64,000 bases of DNA from assembly GCA_036383515.1 (NCBI GenBank), contig DASVOE010000079.1:1-64000 (forward strand), given 5' to 3'. This document shows, piece by piece, positions 44,215 through 53,567 of the stretch. This DNA is from CADEDV01 sp036383515 (GTDB lineage Bacteria; Bacteroidota; Bacteroidia; Chitinophagales; Chitinophagaceae). The notes beneath the pieces were generated by a model. That model saw only the letters and a list, made by a program, of their open reading frames with translations. It ran no database searches and had not been told where the DNA came from. The position numbers and the translations under genes are program-made. Numbering within the stretch: position 1 is the first letter of the stretch; each line of letters opens with the position of its first letter.

Positions 44215-45963
44215 ATGCCGCGTAAGACTTACTATATATTATTTGTCTTACTCCTTCTACTGGTGGGGATGGTCCGAGTTTATTCGCAGAGCATTGACCT
44301 GGAAAATGCTTTAAGTGATTTCAGAAAAAAATACCAGCAAACCAAGAAATTAAAAATTACCGGGGGCATAAGCTCCAGTACTACTTATTCAATGAGTACC
44401 GCAGGAGGATTACGGGATCCTTTTGTTTATTCCATTAACGGCAATGTCAATTTCTCTTTCCTGTCCATCAATATTCCGGTAAGTCTTAGCTATACAAATG
44501 CCGGTTTTTCCTATAGCTACCAGTATCCCCGTCCACCCAGCCGGTTAAGCATTCATCCAAAATATAAATGGGTGCAGGCACATATCGGTGATTTCAGTAT
44601 GAATTTTTCGCCCTATACGATGAGTGGATTTCAGATTAAAGGTGCAGGCGTGGATCTGCAACCCAAAGGGAAATGGAAGTACAGTGCCTTTTACGGTCGT
44701 TTTCAGAAAGCGGTTCCTTATTTAGAAGGAAACGGAAACACATTGGCGACTTATAAAAGAGTGGGAGCGGGCATCAAACTGAATTTTACAGAAAAAAAAT
44801 TCCAGTCTGCTTTATCTATCATAAGGATAAATGATTTGCAAAACTCTCTTCTTCAAAAACCGGACTCACTTCACATTTATCCCAAAGCGAATATTGCATT
44901 TGGTTTTGAAAATAAACTTAAGCTTGCCAAATCACTTCAAATAGAAGTCGAATTGGGAATAAGCTATCTCACCAATGATGTTAGAGCACAAAAAGATAGC
45001 GTAGAGCCCGCCTTTCATAAAATTATCGGACTGGCTTCTAAAATGAATGCATCAACCACCTTTTATAAAGCTCTTAAAACAAATCTATCATACACCCTTG
45101 GCAGTTCAACCGTGGGTATCGGTTACGAAAGAATTGATCCCGGTTACCAGACATTAGGCGCTTATTATTTTACCAATGATATGGAAAACATCACTGTCAA
45201 TTTTGCCCAACAATTGTTTAAGAACAAGCTCAACCTTTCCATGAATGCTGGCATACAGCAGGATGATCTGAAAAATGAAAAGACGGGGAAAAACAGGCGG
45301 ATGGTTACTGCCATTAACGCCAGTATTAACGGCGGAAAAAAATTTACATCCAGTCTTGGGTATTCCAACTTTCAAACATTCACTAATATCAAACCACAGT
45401 TTCAATATATCAATCAGCTGACCCCGTATGATAACCTGGATACACTTAACTACCGTCAGCTTAGCCAAACGGCAAATGCCAATGTCAATTTAATTCTCCG
45501 GTCTGATACGTTGAAATCAAAAGTGCTCAACATGAATTTTAGTTTCCAGGATTCTTATGATGAACAGGGAGGTATTATTTCAAAAGGAAATGCAAGCCAG
45601 TTTTACAACCTGGCAGTTAGCTATTCCAGTATCCGGATACCTCAAAGCCTGAATATCGCTTACGGATTTAATGCTACTTACAACACGATCGGCATCGTTA
45701 ACATGGTTACCGCCGGCCCTATGATCAATTGCGGTAAAGGTTTTTTCGATAAGCAATTGAAGACAAGTATTTCTGCAGCTTACAATATAAGCCTGCAGCA
45801 GGGGGTACAACAACAGAAAATAATATCAGGCAGATTTAATGCATCGTATACACTTCGAAAAAAACATCAATTGGGGTTAAACGGAGTGTATATGCATCGT
45901 GTAGTAAAAGGTAAAAGTGGACAGGATTTTTCCACTTCGGTTACGTATTCCTATTCATTTTAA
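44215..45963 (+). CDS. Outer-membrane beta-barrel protein
   Basis: A 582-residue protein with a signal peptide (about 25 residues, ending RVYSQ). The rest alternates polar and hydrophobic residues in short strands with aromatic ends, for example YSINGNVNFSFLSINIPVS, KWVQAHIGDFSMNFSPYTM and LGLNGVYMHRVVKG-type sequence; the last residue is Phe, part of a YSYSF end that fits a BamA signal. These features mark a large beta-barrel in the outer membrane. I do not recognise the family. It follows the lipoprotein gene with no gap and could be the channel or anchor of the locus. Confidence 0.7.
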   Translation: MPRKTYYILFVLLLLLVGMVRVYSQSIDLENALSDFRKKYQQTKKLKITGGISSSTTYSMSTAGGLRDPFVYSINGNVNFSFLSINIPVSLSYTNAGFSYSYQYPRPPSRLSIHPKYKWVQAHIGDFSMNFSPYTMSGFQIKGAGVDLQPKGKWKYSAFYGRFQKAVPYLEGNGNTLATYKRVGAGIKLNFTEKKFQSALSIIRINDLQNSLLQKPDSLHIYPKANIAFGFENKLKLAKSLQIEVELGISYLTNDVRAQKDSVEPAFHKIIGLASKMNASTTFYKALKTNLSYTLGSSTVGIGYERIDPGYQTLGAYYFTNDMENITVNFAQQLFKNKLNLSMNAGIQQDDLKNEKTGKNRRMVTAINASINGGKKFTSSLGYSNFQTFTNIKPQFQYINQLTPYDNLDTLNYRQLSQTANANVNLILRSDTLKSKVLNMNFSFQDSYDEQGGIISKGNASQFYNLAVSYSSIRIPQSLNIAYGFNATYNTIGIVNMVTAGPMINCGKGFFDKQLKTSISAAYNISLQQGVQQQKIISGRFNASYTLRKKHQLGLNGVYMHRVVKGKSGQDFSTSVTYSYSF

Positions 45964-46014
45964 TGAAAAAAATTAAACGAAATATTTTCTACGAAAATTA
46001 ATAACCACACTGCT

Positions 46015-49000
46015 ATGGGAAAATTAGTCAAACTCATCCTTGTTATTCTTGCGCTAACAGGTATCGTTGGGCAATCAGCGCTGTTTGCAAATACCACCGC
46101 TGATGAAAAGGATAAGAAAGAAAGGCCGGAGAAGAAAAACACAACTGAAAATTTTGATGGAAAATATTATTACCGGAAAAGCAACGGCGATGATCCTGAG
46201 ATACAAAAACAGCGGGCCAGGGCTGCTAATTCGGTAAATGAAGTAGACGCACAGCAGCGGTATGTAGAATTTCTTTCGCCATCAGATTTAAATCACCTTC
46301 CGATTGGCTTAAAAAAGAAAATTGGCAATACAACGGTTAAGATTGCCATCAGCAGTGCTGTCTTTACGCCGAGGTATGCAGAACTGACTATCTATGCTAA
46401 AATAGATATACCCCAAAACAACAACAGTAACATAGGAAGTAATAGTCCCGCAAGTTTAAAAACTAACAGATCTGTTTTTTTTGGTGTGAAGGGATTAAAA
46501 CTTTCTAAAGACGGAGGAATTATAGGTGATGCGAAACTTGTTTTACTGGGAGACTATGCTATCCCGATGAATGGAGGTAAAAGTGCACTTGTGCTGAAAG
46601 GAGGTTTTGATATTACCACCGGGCAAGCGTTGGATAAAACCTATATAAACATAGACTGTAACGGATTTAAGGAATTGGGTTTATCGGCTGATGTAGAATT
46701 TCCAAGATCTTTATTCATACCTATTGATAATGCAGGAAATCAAACAACCGGGCTGGTGAAGGGATCGTTTACAACGGTAGTAAGCAACTGGAATGATATA
46801 CTGGCTTCCGTAACACTCACTCCTTTTGAAATTAAAGGTATAGATGGGGTTGGTTTCAAAATTGATAATGCCGTGGTCGATTTAAGTGATATCCGTAACA
46901 GCGCCGATATTATTTACCCTGTTGGATACAAAGAAAAATACCTGGGCAATGATCCTCTTACGCTGAATTTATGGCGTGGCGTTTATGCAAAAGAATTGCG
47001 GATCACTTTGCCTGCTTCCTTTGATGACCGAACCAGTAGTGAAAGAGTATCCTTCGGATCAAAGGATATGATCATTGATAATAACGGACTAACAGGTCTT
47101 TTTTATGCGGAGAATATTCTTCCCTTAACAAAAGGAAGTGCAGGAGGCTGGCAGTTTTCAGTTGATAGTTTCAGGATTGCCTTAGAAGCAAACAGGTTAC
47201 TACGTGCAGGTTTTGGTGGCAGGGTCGGATTGCCTGTTAATAAAGAAGCGACTTCCACGAGTAACGAGGCCGATAGCGTTCAGAGGAGAAAATATCTTGC
47301 TTATTCAGCTATCATGAGCAGTTCAGGCGATTACTTATGCAGGGTTATTACGAAAGACTCTATCAATTTCGATGTTTGGAAAGCCAATGTTTTGTTGAAG
47401 CCGAACTCATACATTGAGCTTGCCGGTAACAAACAAAGTTTTAAGCCATCTGCTATGCTGCATGGCAGCATGAATATATCTTCCAATACAGGAACAGGAG
47501 GCAGTGATCGATTAACAAAAATTCTTGATTTTAAAGGAATAGAATTCCAGGGATTGCATATTAAAACTGATGCTCCTTATCTGACAGCTCAATATTTTGG
47601 TTATAACGGTGCCATTAAAATTGGTATCCTGCCTGTATCCATTGATAGTATTGCATTAAAAACTTTTGCAACCAATGAATTGGGTGTAGGATTTAATTTA
47701 AAAGTCAATTTACAGGATTCTTCTTTTAGTGGTAAAACCCGTTTATATGTTATTGGAAAATATAACCAGGAAGAAGGGCTTTCGAAATGGAAATATGACC
47801 GGTTGAAAATTGAAGATATTACTATCAATGCAAAGATAGGAGTGATGTCGTTGAATGGGAGTATCGCTTTTCTTGATGATGATCCCAGGTATGGAGACGG
47901 GTTTAAAGGGTCCATCTATATAAAATTTGATAAGCCTGATAGTCTCGGTCTTTCAGTAACGGCTTTATTCGGTAACAAAGGTTTCCGCTATTGGTTTGTA
48001 GATGGGATGGCTGAATTTCCAAGTATCGGATCCGGTGTACTTAATTTCAACGGTTTTGGCGGTGGCGCTTATTACCGTATGAAAAAAGAGGGCTTTGATC
48101 CTACGCTTACTCCAACAGGACTTGAATATACTCCGGATTCTACTGCAGGTTTAGGTATCCGGGCTTCCGTTTTATTTAATGTAGGCTCACAGAAATTAGA
48201 TCATGGCCAGGCCACTTTCGAAGTTGCTTTTAACAGGCATGGGGGCATGCGCTATTTAGGTTTTTATGGGTATGCAAAAATTATGGCTCCCTTAAAAGTC
48301 AATCAGCTTCCCGGTGGAAATGCCTTTGCATTTATCAAAAACGAGTTTAAGAAAGTTGAAACCGAGATGAACACCTGGAACCCCGCTAAAAAAGAAAGCG
48401 ATATCACTAAAAAGATTTTGCAACCTACCGCTGCGGCAGAAGATATGTATAAAGGAAAACTGGATGCAAGTTTCGAAGCAGATTTTCGGGCTATTATGGG
48501 TATTAGTTATGATTTCAATAACCGGATCTTCCATGCCAATTTTGATCTGTATGTAAGCACTCCGGGTAATATTCTCACCGGTGTAGGAGCAGGTGGAAGA
48601 GCCGGATGGGCTGTAATACATATTGATCCACTGAAGTGGTATATGCACATGGGTACTCCTACTGATCCGATCGGCATCAAGATCGGACTTGGTCCTGTCA
48701 GTGTACAAACTTCAGCTTATTTTATGGTGGGACACGATCTGCCAGCGTTTCCTCCTTTACCCGCAGCACTACAGGCTATCATGACTCAAAATCATATTCA
48801 ATATGAATCCAACATCAATATTGAAGAAAAAGATGACATCAAATCTGCAAAAGGAATTGCCTTTGGTGCTGGTGTACAAGTTGCTACCGGTGATATTAAA
48901 TTTTTAATTCTCTATGCCAACTTCCAGGCGGGAATGGGTTTTGACGTGATGGTAAAAGATTACTCCAATTATATCTGCCAGCAAACTAACCAGGCTCCCG

Positions 49001-51378
49001 GTATCAATGGTTGGTATGCACAGGGAAGAGTGTATGCGTATTTACAAGGTGAATGTGGTGTAAGAATTAAACTCGGTCCTATAAAAAAGAAAATACCCAT
49101 TATCAAAGGTGCTGCTGTTGCATTGCTGGAAGCCCGGTTACCGAATCCTTCGTGGTTTGGTGGATTATTTCATGTGAATATCCGGTTGCTGGGAGGTAAG
49201 ATCAAAATCAATGTAAATCTTAAATTTTCATTTGGAGATGAATGTACGTTGGTACAGACCAGCGGTGGTGAAATAGATTTTGATGACTTTAAAGTGGTTA
49301 CTGCAATTAGTCCCTCCGATAATACGCAGGAAGTAAGTCTGTTTGCCAAACCGGTGCTTACCTGCCTCACACCTCCTGAAGGACCATTTACGTTGCCACC
49401 AGATGAAGAAGGTGGTGCAGAAGAAACGTACAGACCGCATATTGCCACTATCAACTTTGTAAAGGGCAGCCAAACATTTGGCTGCACCTATAAATTATCG
49501 TCGGATAGCAGTAAGGTGACTATTTACCCCGAAGCAAATCTTACAGCCCAAACTGATTACGTCCTTAATGTAAAAGTGAATTACCAGAAACTTGTTTCAG
49601 GCAATTGGGTGAATGTTACCAATGAAGATGGCAGCACCGTTACCGAAAGTCATGCCGTACATTTCAGAACCGGTAACAATCCTCCCGATATCCCTGATGA
49701 TAATATCGGGTTTATGTATCCATATAAAAATCAACGCTTCTTTTACAGGAATGAAGTTGCTGTTGGCCGGGTACTTTTAACTGCTACAAGAGATGAATTA
49801 TTCTCTTCGTTTAACACATGGAAAGCCAGGTTTATTAAGACCACGAATAACCAGGTTGTAGCAACCACTGCTGTCACCTATAATTCATCACTCAGATCAG
49901 TTACCTATCCCATTCCTTCCCAATTGGAAGCAAGTAGTCCCTATATCATGGAAATTTATGGTGAAGGTTATGTTGCCGGATCTCTCATTACTGATACCTC
50001 AAGACCAATTCTTAAGGTTAACTTCAATACAAGTGTATACGGAACCCTCGCACAAAAAATAACTGCTATACAAGCAGTGACTCCTACTTCTGTTGTAGGA
50101 AGAGTAGAAAGTGATGTCATTGATCTGCAGGCAAAAGTTACGGAATACGAGGGCTTCGATATAGCTGAAATGATGCCTACGGCACTGACTGGAAATATTT
50201 CTTTAATTGGCGCAGAGGCCATACTGACGGATGATTATTATTATAACAATAAGATCCAACCGTTAATACGATACCCTTATTTCTTTTCATCTTCAGATAT
50301 TACGATCAGTCGTGACCCGAATGAGTTTGGGTTGATACCCACTAAGGCTATTAGTCTTTCAAGTTATTATCTTAATGCCGCACTTAGTCCTAATTACAAT
50401 ACCATTCTCACTGACAGAATTCCTTACATCTATGATTTAAATAAAGTTTTTAATGGCGACTTTATTGAATTAAGAACACGGATCGTCAATAAATACCTGG
50501 CGAATATGACGGGTGCTCCTTTAAATGTACCCATGTATGAATGGTATCGCCCCTGCTGGTTGTGTTCCAAACGACAACGCCTCACACAACCGTGGGCCAC
50601 TTATTTTAATAGTGCGGCCTATAGGAATTCATTAACGAGTGCAGGTTTATCCAATATTACGGATGAAGGAATGAAAAACATTGTGACCAAACCATTCCCT
50701 TTCATGACGATGGGTGATTACAAAGTTGCGTTTCAGTTAAAAAAACCTGTAAGCTGGAGTGGCGTTGATAATTTTAATTTTGAAAACAGCACTTCTACCA
50801 TCTTTACGTATCATAATCCTATTGAATCCACCTTTTTCAACGAGTGGCAGTCTGGCACGTTTACAAAAAATAATTGTAGCTCAGGAGAAGATGGTGGCCA
50901 GGTGAATTATGCGATACAACCCGGAACGTATAGCTCTCAAATAAGCCAGGCGGATGCGAATCAAAAAGCTATCGATGCCATCAATACATACGGGCAGGAA
51001 TATGCTAATCAGAACGGTCAATGCTGCATGAACGGCAATTGTTATGTTCCGGGGACCGTCAGCATCGGGATATATGGTTATATAAACTGCACTAATTATT
51101 ATTCAAGTTATACGGTAACATTCAATGGAGCTGCTGGCAGCTTTACGTATGACTTCCCATCCTGGTATTACGGAGCTTATATGGAAATTCAAATTCCTGC
51201 GGGATCCTATCAGTTAAGCTTTTATTCTGATAATTATTCCGGCAATACGGAATACTATTTAGATAATCCATGGCAATCCTGGTATGGGACTTCCGCTAAC
51301 TCAGGCACCCTGATTTTTTCAACCGGCAGTTCCTATACCATTTCTGTGAATTCTTCATGCGGAGGGTATTATGAATAA
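46015..51378 (+). CDS. Giant exported protein with DUF5977-like C-terminal region
   Basis: A 1787-residue exported protein (signal peptide ends QSALFA, about residue 25). Residues 40-1100 are a long beta-rich region with repeated strand patterns (LLGDYAIPMNGGKSALVLK, KGSIYIKFDKPDSLGLSVT, LGIRASVLFNVGSQKLDHG), followed by an Ig-like domain near 1120-1230 and a further beta region. Near 1620-1670 the motif KNNCSSGEDGGQVNYAIQPG and ISQADANQKAIDAINTYGQ matches the DUF5977 repeats of Bacteroidota surface proteins. There is no T9SS sorting domain. Its stop codon overlaps the next ATG by eight bases. Its job is unknown; a large scaffold or periplasm-spanning partner of the barrel is possible. Confidence 0.7.
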   Translation: MGKLVKLILVILALTGIVGQSALFANTTADEKDKKERPEKKNTTENFDGKYYYRKSNGDDPEIQKQRARAANSVNEVDAQQRYVEFLSPSDLNHLPIGLKKKIGNTTVKIAISSAVFTPRYAELTIYAKIDIPQNNNSNIGSNSPASLKTNRSVFFGVKGLKLSKDGGIIGDAKLVLLGDYAIPMNGGKSALVLKGGFDITTGQALDKTYINIDCNGFKELGLSADVEFPRSLFIPIDNAGNQTTGLVKGSFTTVVSNWNDILASVTLTPFEIKGIDGVGFKIDNAVVDLSDIRNSADIIYPVGYKEKYLGNDPLTLNLWRGVYAKELRITLPASFDDRTSSERVSFGSKDMIIDNNGLTGLFYAENILPLTKGSAGGWQFSVDSFRIALEANRLLRAGFGGRVGLPVNKEATSTSNEADSVQRRKYLAYSAIMSSSGDYLCRVITKDSINFDVWKANVLLKPNSYIELAGNKQSFKPSAMLHGSMNISSNTGTGGSDRLTKILDFKGIEFQGLHIKTDAPYLTAQYFGYNGAIKIGILPVSIDSIALKTFATNELGVGFNLKVNLQDSSFSGKTRLYVIGKYNQEEGLSKWKYDRLKIEDITINAKIGVMSLNGSIAFLDDDPRYGDGFKGSIYIKFDKPDSLGLSVTALFGNKGFRYWFVDGMAEFPSIGSGVLNFNGFGGGAYYRMKKEGFDPTLTPTGLEYTPDSTAGLGIRASVLFNVGSQKLDHGQATFEVAFNRHGGMRYLGFYGYAKIMAPLKVNQLPGGNAFAFIKNEFKKVETEMNTWNPAKKESDITKKILQPTAAAEDMYKGKLDASFEADFRAIMGISYDFNNRIFHANFDLYVSTPGNILTGVGAGGRAGWAVIHIDPLKWYMHMGTPTDPIGIKIGLGPVSVQTSAYFMVGHDLPAFPPLPAALQAIMTQNHIQYESNINIEEKDDIKSAKGIAFGAGVQVATGDIKFLILYANFQAGMGFDVMVKDYSNYICQQTNQAPGINGWYAQGRVYAYLQGECGVRIKLGPIKKKIPIIKGAAVALLEARLPNPSWFGGLFHVNIRLLGGKIKINVNLKFSFGDECTLVQTSGGEIDFDDFKVVTAISPSDNTQEVSLFAKPVLTCLTPPEGPFTLPPDEEGGAEETYRPHIATINFVKGSQTFGCTYKLSSDSSKVTIYPEANLTAQTDYVLNVKVNYQKLVSGNWVNVTNEDGSTVTESHAVHFRTGNNPPDIPDDNIGFMYPYKNQRFFYRNEVAVGRVLLTATRDELFSSFNTWKARFIKTTNNQVVATTAVTYNSSLRSVTYPIPSQLEASSPYIMEIYGEGYVAGSLITDTSRPILKVNFNTSVYGTLAQKITAIQAVTPTSVVGRVESDVIDLQAKVTEYEGFDIAEMMPTALTGNISLIGAEAILTDDYYYNNKIQPLIRYPYFFSSSDITISRDPNEFGLIPTKAISLSSYYLNAALSPNYNTILTDRIPYIYDLNKVFNGDFIELRTRIVNKYLANMTGAPLNVPMYEWYRPCWLCSKRQRLTQPWATYFNSAAYRNSLTSAGLSNITDEGMKNIVTKPFPFMTMGDYKVAFQLKKPVSWSGVDNFNFENSTSTIFTYHNPIESTFFNEWQSGTFTKNNCSSGEDGGQVNYAIQPGTYSSQISQADANQKAIDAINTYGQEYANQNGQCCMNGNCYVPGTVSIGIYGYINCTNYYSSYTVTFNGAAGSFTYDFPSWYYGAYMEIQIPAGSYQLSFYSDNYSGNTEYYLDNPWQSWYGTSANSGTLIFSTGSSYTISVNSSCGGYYE

Positions 51379-53536
51379 GAACAAACAAATAAAAATGAAA
51401 CAATTTATTTTTCTATTCCTGCTATTGTTCGGATTCATACTTCCGGTCTTTTCGCAAAAGAAAACGAATGCGAACCCTGCAGGTGTTACTAAAAAAACAG
51501 CTCCCACTAAAATAAAGGTGGGTCTGCAGGCTGCTTATTTCGTTAAGAACAACAGAATAAAAATCAGGTGGGCTCCTGTGAATGAAGAAAGCTGGCGAAT
51601 GGGTAATAAGTATGGTTATATTATTGAAAGACGAACCATTGTGCGGGATGGTAATTTAATAACCGGTGCTGAGCAGATCAAATCTTTCAGATCTTATCCC
51701 TGTATCGCCGATTCGATGCGATACTGGGAGCCATTACTGTCTTTTAATGATAACGCTGCGGTGATGGCCCAGGCATTATATGGAGAAAGCTTCGAACTGG
51801 ATATGAACAATTCAAGTAAACTGACCCAGGGCCCATCATTAATAAAAAAATCAGAAGAGAATAAGCAACGATACCTGTTCAGCATGTATGCTGCCGATAA
51901 TGACTTCAATGTAGCTACCATGGCAGGCCTGGGTTTCCTGGATTCATCAGCAAAAACGAATGAAAAATATTTTTACAGGATATACGCTGCCGGGCCTAAG
52001 CAAATTATTAAAAGTGATACGGCTTTACTTTTTATATCCTTTCTCGATATAGCCGAATTACCACAGACACCTGAAATTTATGTAGAGCCTTCCAATAAAT
52101 CTATTGTGTTGAGCTGGGATATGGAAAGAACTAAAACCTATTACAATTCTTTTATTATTCAACGATCTGGCGACGGAGGAAAAACGTTTAGAAATCTCAA
52201 CCAGCGGCCCTACACCAGTATGGGACAAGGCAATGATCCCGGCATGCCCAACGCCATCATTTTTGTAGACACTACTATTAAAACAGGCGTAGATTATAAG
52301 TATAGGGTAGGTGGCATCAATATTTTTGGAGAATTAGGACCGTGGTCACCCGTGGCTGATGGGAAAGCGCTTGCTTTATTAGAAGGTGTTCCTGGTATCC
52401 AGGGTATAGTGCCCGATGCAAAAGGGGAACTGGTTCTTAATTGGTATTTTGAAGATAGTGTCAGGAATAAAATAAAAGGATTCGAATTAACGCATGCCAC
52501 CAATGAAGGGGGCCCTTACCTTCCCATCCTTGAAAATATAGACGCAGTTTCCTCTGCTGTAAAACTTCCAACTACGTTGCCGGCTGGTTACCTGGTTGTG
52601 AAAGCGATCAGTAAGGAAGGTATTTCAAGAACGTCTTTTCCCTATTTATATCAACCTGAAGATTCTCTTCCTCCTTCAGCTCCCAGTGGCTTGTCTGTCT
52701 CTGTTGATAGTACAGGAAGAGTAGAATTAAAATGGATGCCCAACACAGAAAAAGATCTGCTAGGGTATAAAGTATTCCGAACAATGGTGAAGGGAGCCGA
52801 GCATGCAGTACTAGTTGATACTGTCTGGATGACCAATGTATTTTATGATACACTCGATTTGAAATTAAAAAACAGGAAGGCTTACTATACTGTTACTGCG
52901 CTTGATCGTCGGTTCAACCAGTCATCCATGTCAAAGGAAATTGAGATCGTTAAGCCTGATATCATACCTCCTACGTCTCCCATTTTTTCAGATTATAAAA
53001 TAAATGAAAATTCAATAGAAATTAATTGGATCAATCCCGAAGAAGAAGACCTGAAAGAAGTCGCACTTCAACGAAAACTATCCACTGCTACTGATTGGAA
53101 AACGATTTTCAAAACGTCTAAAAAAGAAGCTTCATCTTATATTGACAAAGAAGCCGTAGCGGATAAAAAATACAGTTATAAACTTACGGCGACAGATGAA
53201 GCGGGATTATTCTCACCGGAAGGCCAGGTGCTTACTATTCAAACGTTACCAACTGTCAACCGAAAAGTGTTTAAATCACTGGATAATGATTTAAACAGGG
53301 ACAAAAGGCTTATCTACCTGCGTTGGCAGGTTCAGGAAAAAATGGTTATACAATCTATTGAAGTGTTCCGGGGCACCGAAAAAAGTCCGCTTGAATTGTA
53401 TAAGGTTCTTGATGGTAAAACAACCGAGCTGCTGGACAATGATTTATTGGCAAACACAAAATATAAATATGGGATAAGAGCATTGCTCCCGGATGGTCAA
53501 TATTCAGAAATGCTGATAAAGGATATTAATTATTGA
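51371..53536 (+). CDS. Exported fibronectin type III repeat protein
   Basis: A 721-residue exported protein with signal peptide (ends LPVFSQ). After an N-terminal region with GLQAAYFVKNNRIKIRWAP, several Fn3 domains follow, for example around 240-330 (SWDMERTKTYYNSFIIQRS), 440-525 (VELKWMPNTEKDLLGYKVF), 530-620 (IEINWINPEEEDLKEVALQ) and 630-715. The repeated W...Y.V.R pattern marks each. It lacks a T9SS sorting domain. Its start overlaps the stop of the giant protein (atgaataa), so the two are translationally coupled and probably made in fixed ratio. A second ATG eight codons on (51395) also fits. Confidence 0.75.
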   Translation: MNKNKQIKMKQFIFLFLLLFGFILPVFSQKKTNANPAGVTKKTAPTKIKVGLQAAYFVKNNRIKIRWAPVNEESWRMGNKYGYIIERRTIVRDGNLITGAEQIKSFRSYPCIADSMRYWEPLLSFNDNAAVMAQALYGESFELDMNNSSKLTQGPSLIKKSEENKQRYLFSMYAADNDFNVATMAGLGFLDSSAKTNEKYFYRIYAAGPKQIIKSDTALLFISFLDIAELPQTPEIYVEPSNKSIVLSWDMERTKTYYNSFIIQRSGDGGKTFRNLNQRPYTSMGQGNDPGMPNAIIFVDTTIKTGVDYKYRVGGINIFGELGPWSPVADGKALALLEGVPGIQGIVPDAKGELVLNWYFEDSVRNKIKGFELTHATNEGGPYLPILENIDAVSSAVKLPTTLPAGYLVVKAISKEGISRTSFPYLYQPEDSLPPSAPSGLSVSVDSTGRVELKWMPNTEKDLLGYKVFRTMVKGAEHAVLVDTVWMTNVFYDTLDLKLKNRKAYYTVTALDRRFNQSSMSKEIEIVKPDIIPPTSPIFSDYKINENSIEINWINPEEEDLKEVALQRKLSTATDWKTIFKTSKKEASSYIDKEAVADKKYSYKLTATDEAGLFSPEGQVLTIQTLPTVNRKVFKSLDNDLNRDKRLIYLRWQVQEKMVIQSIEVFRGTEKSPLELYKVLDGKTTELLDNDLLANTKYKYGIRALLPDGQYSEMLIKDINY

Positions 53537-53567
53537 AAAATAAAGGCGTTATACCAAAACTACAGTT

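Noticed and set aside
48292..48708. 138-residue frame antisense to the giant protein
   Set aside because: It lies wholly inside a strong coding region and matches no family.
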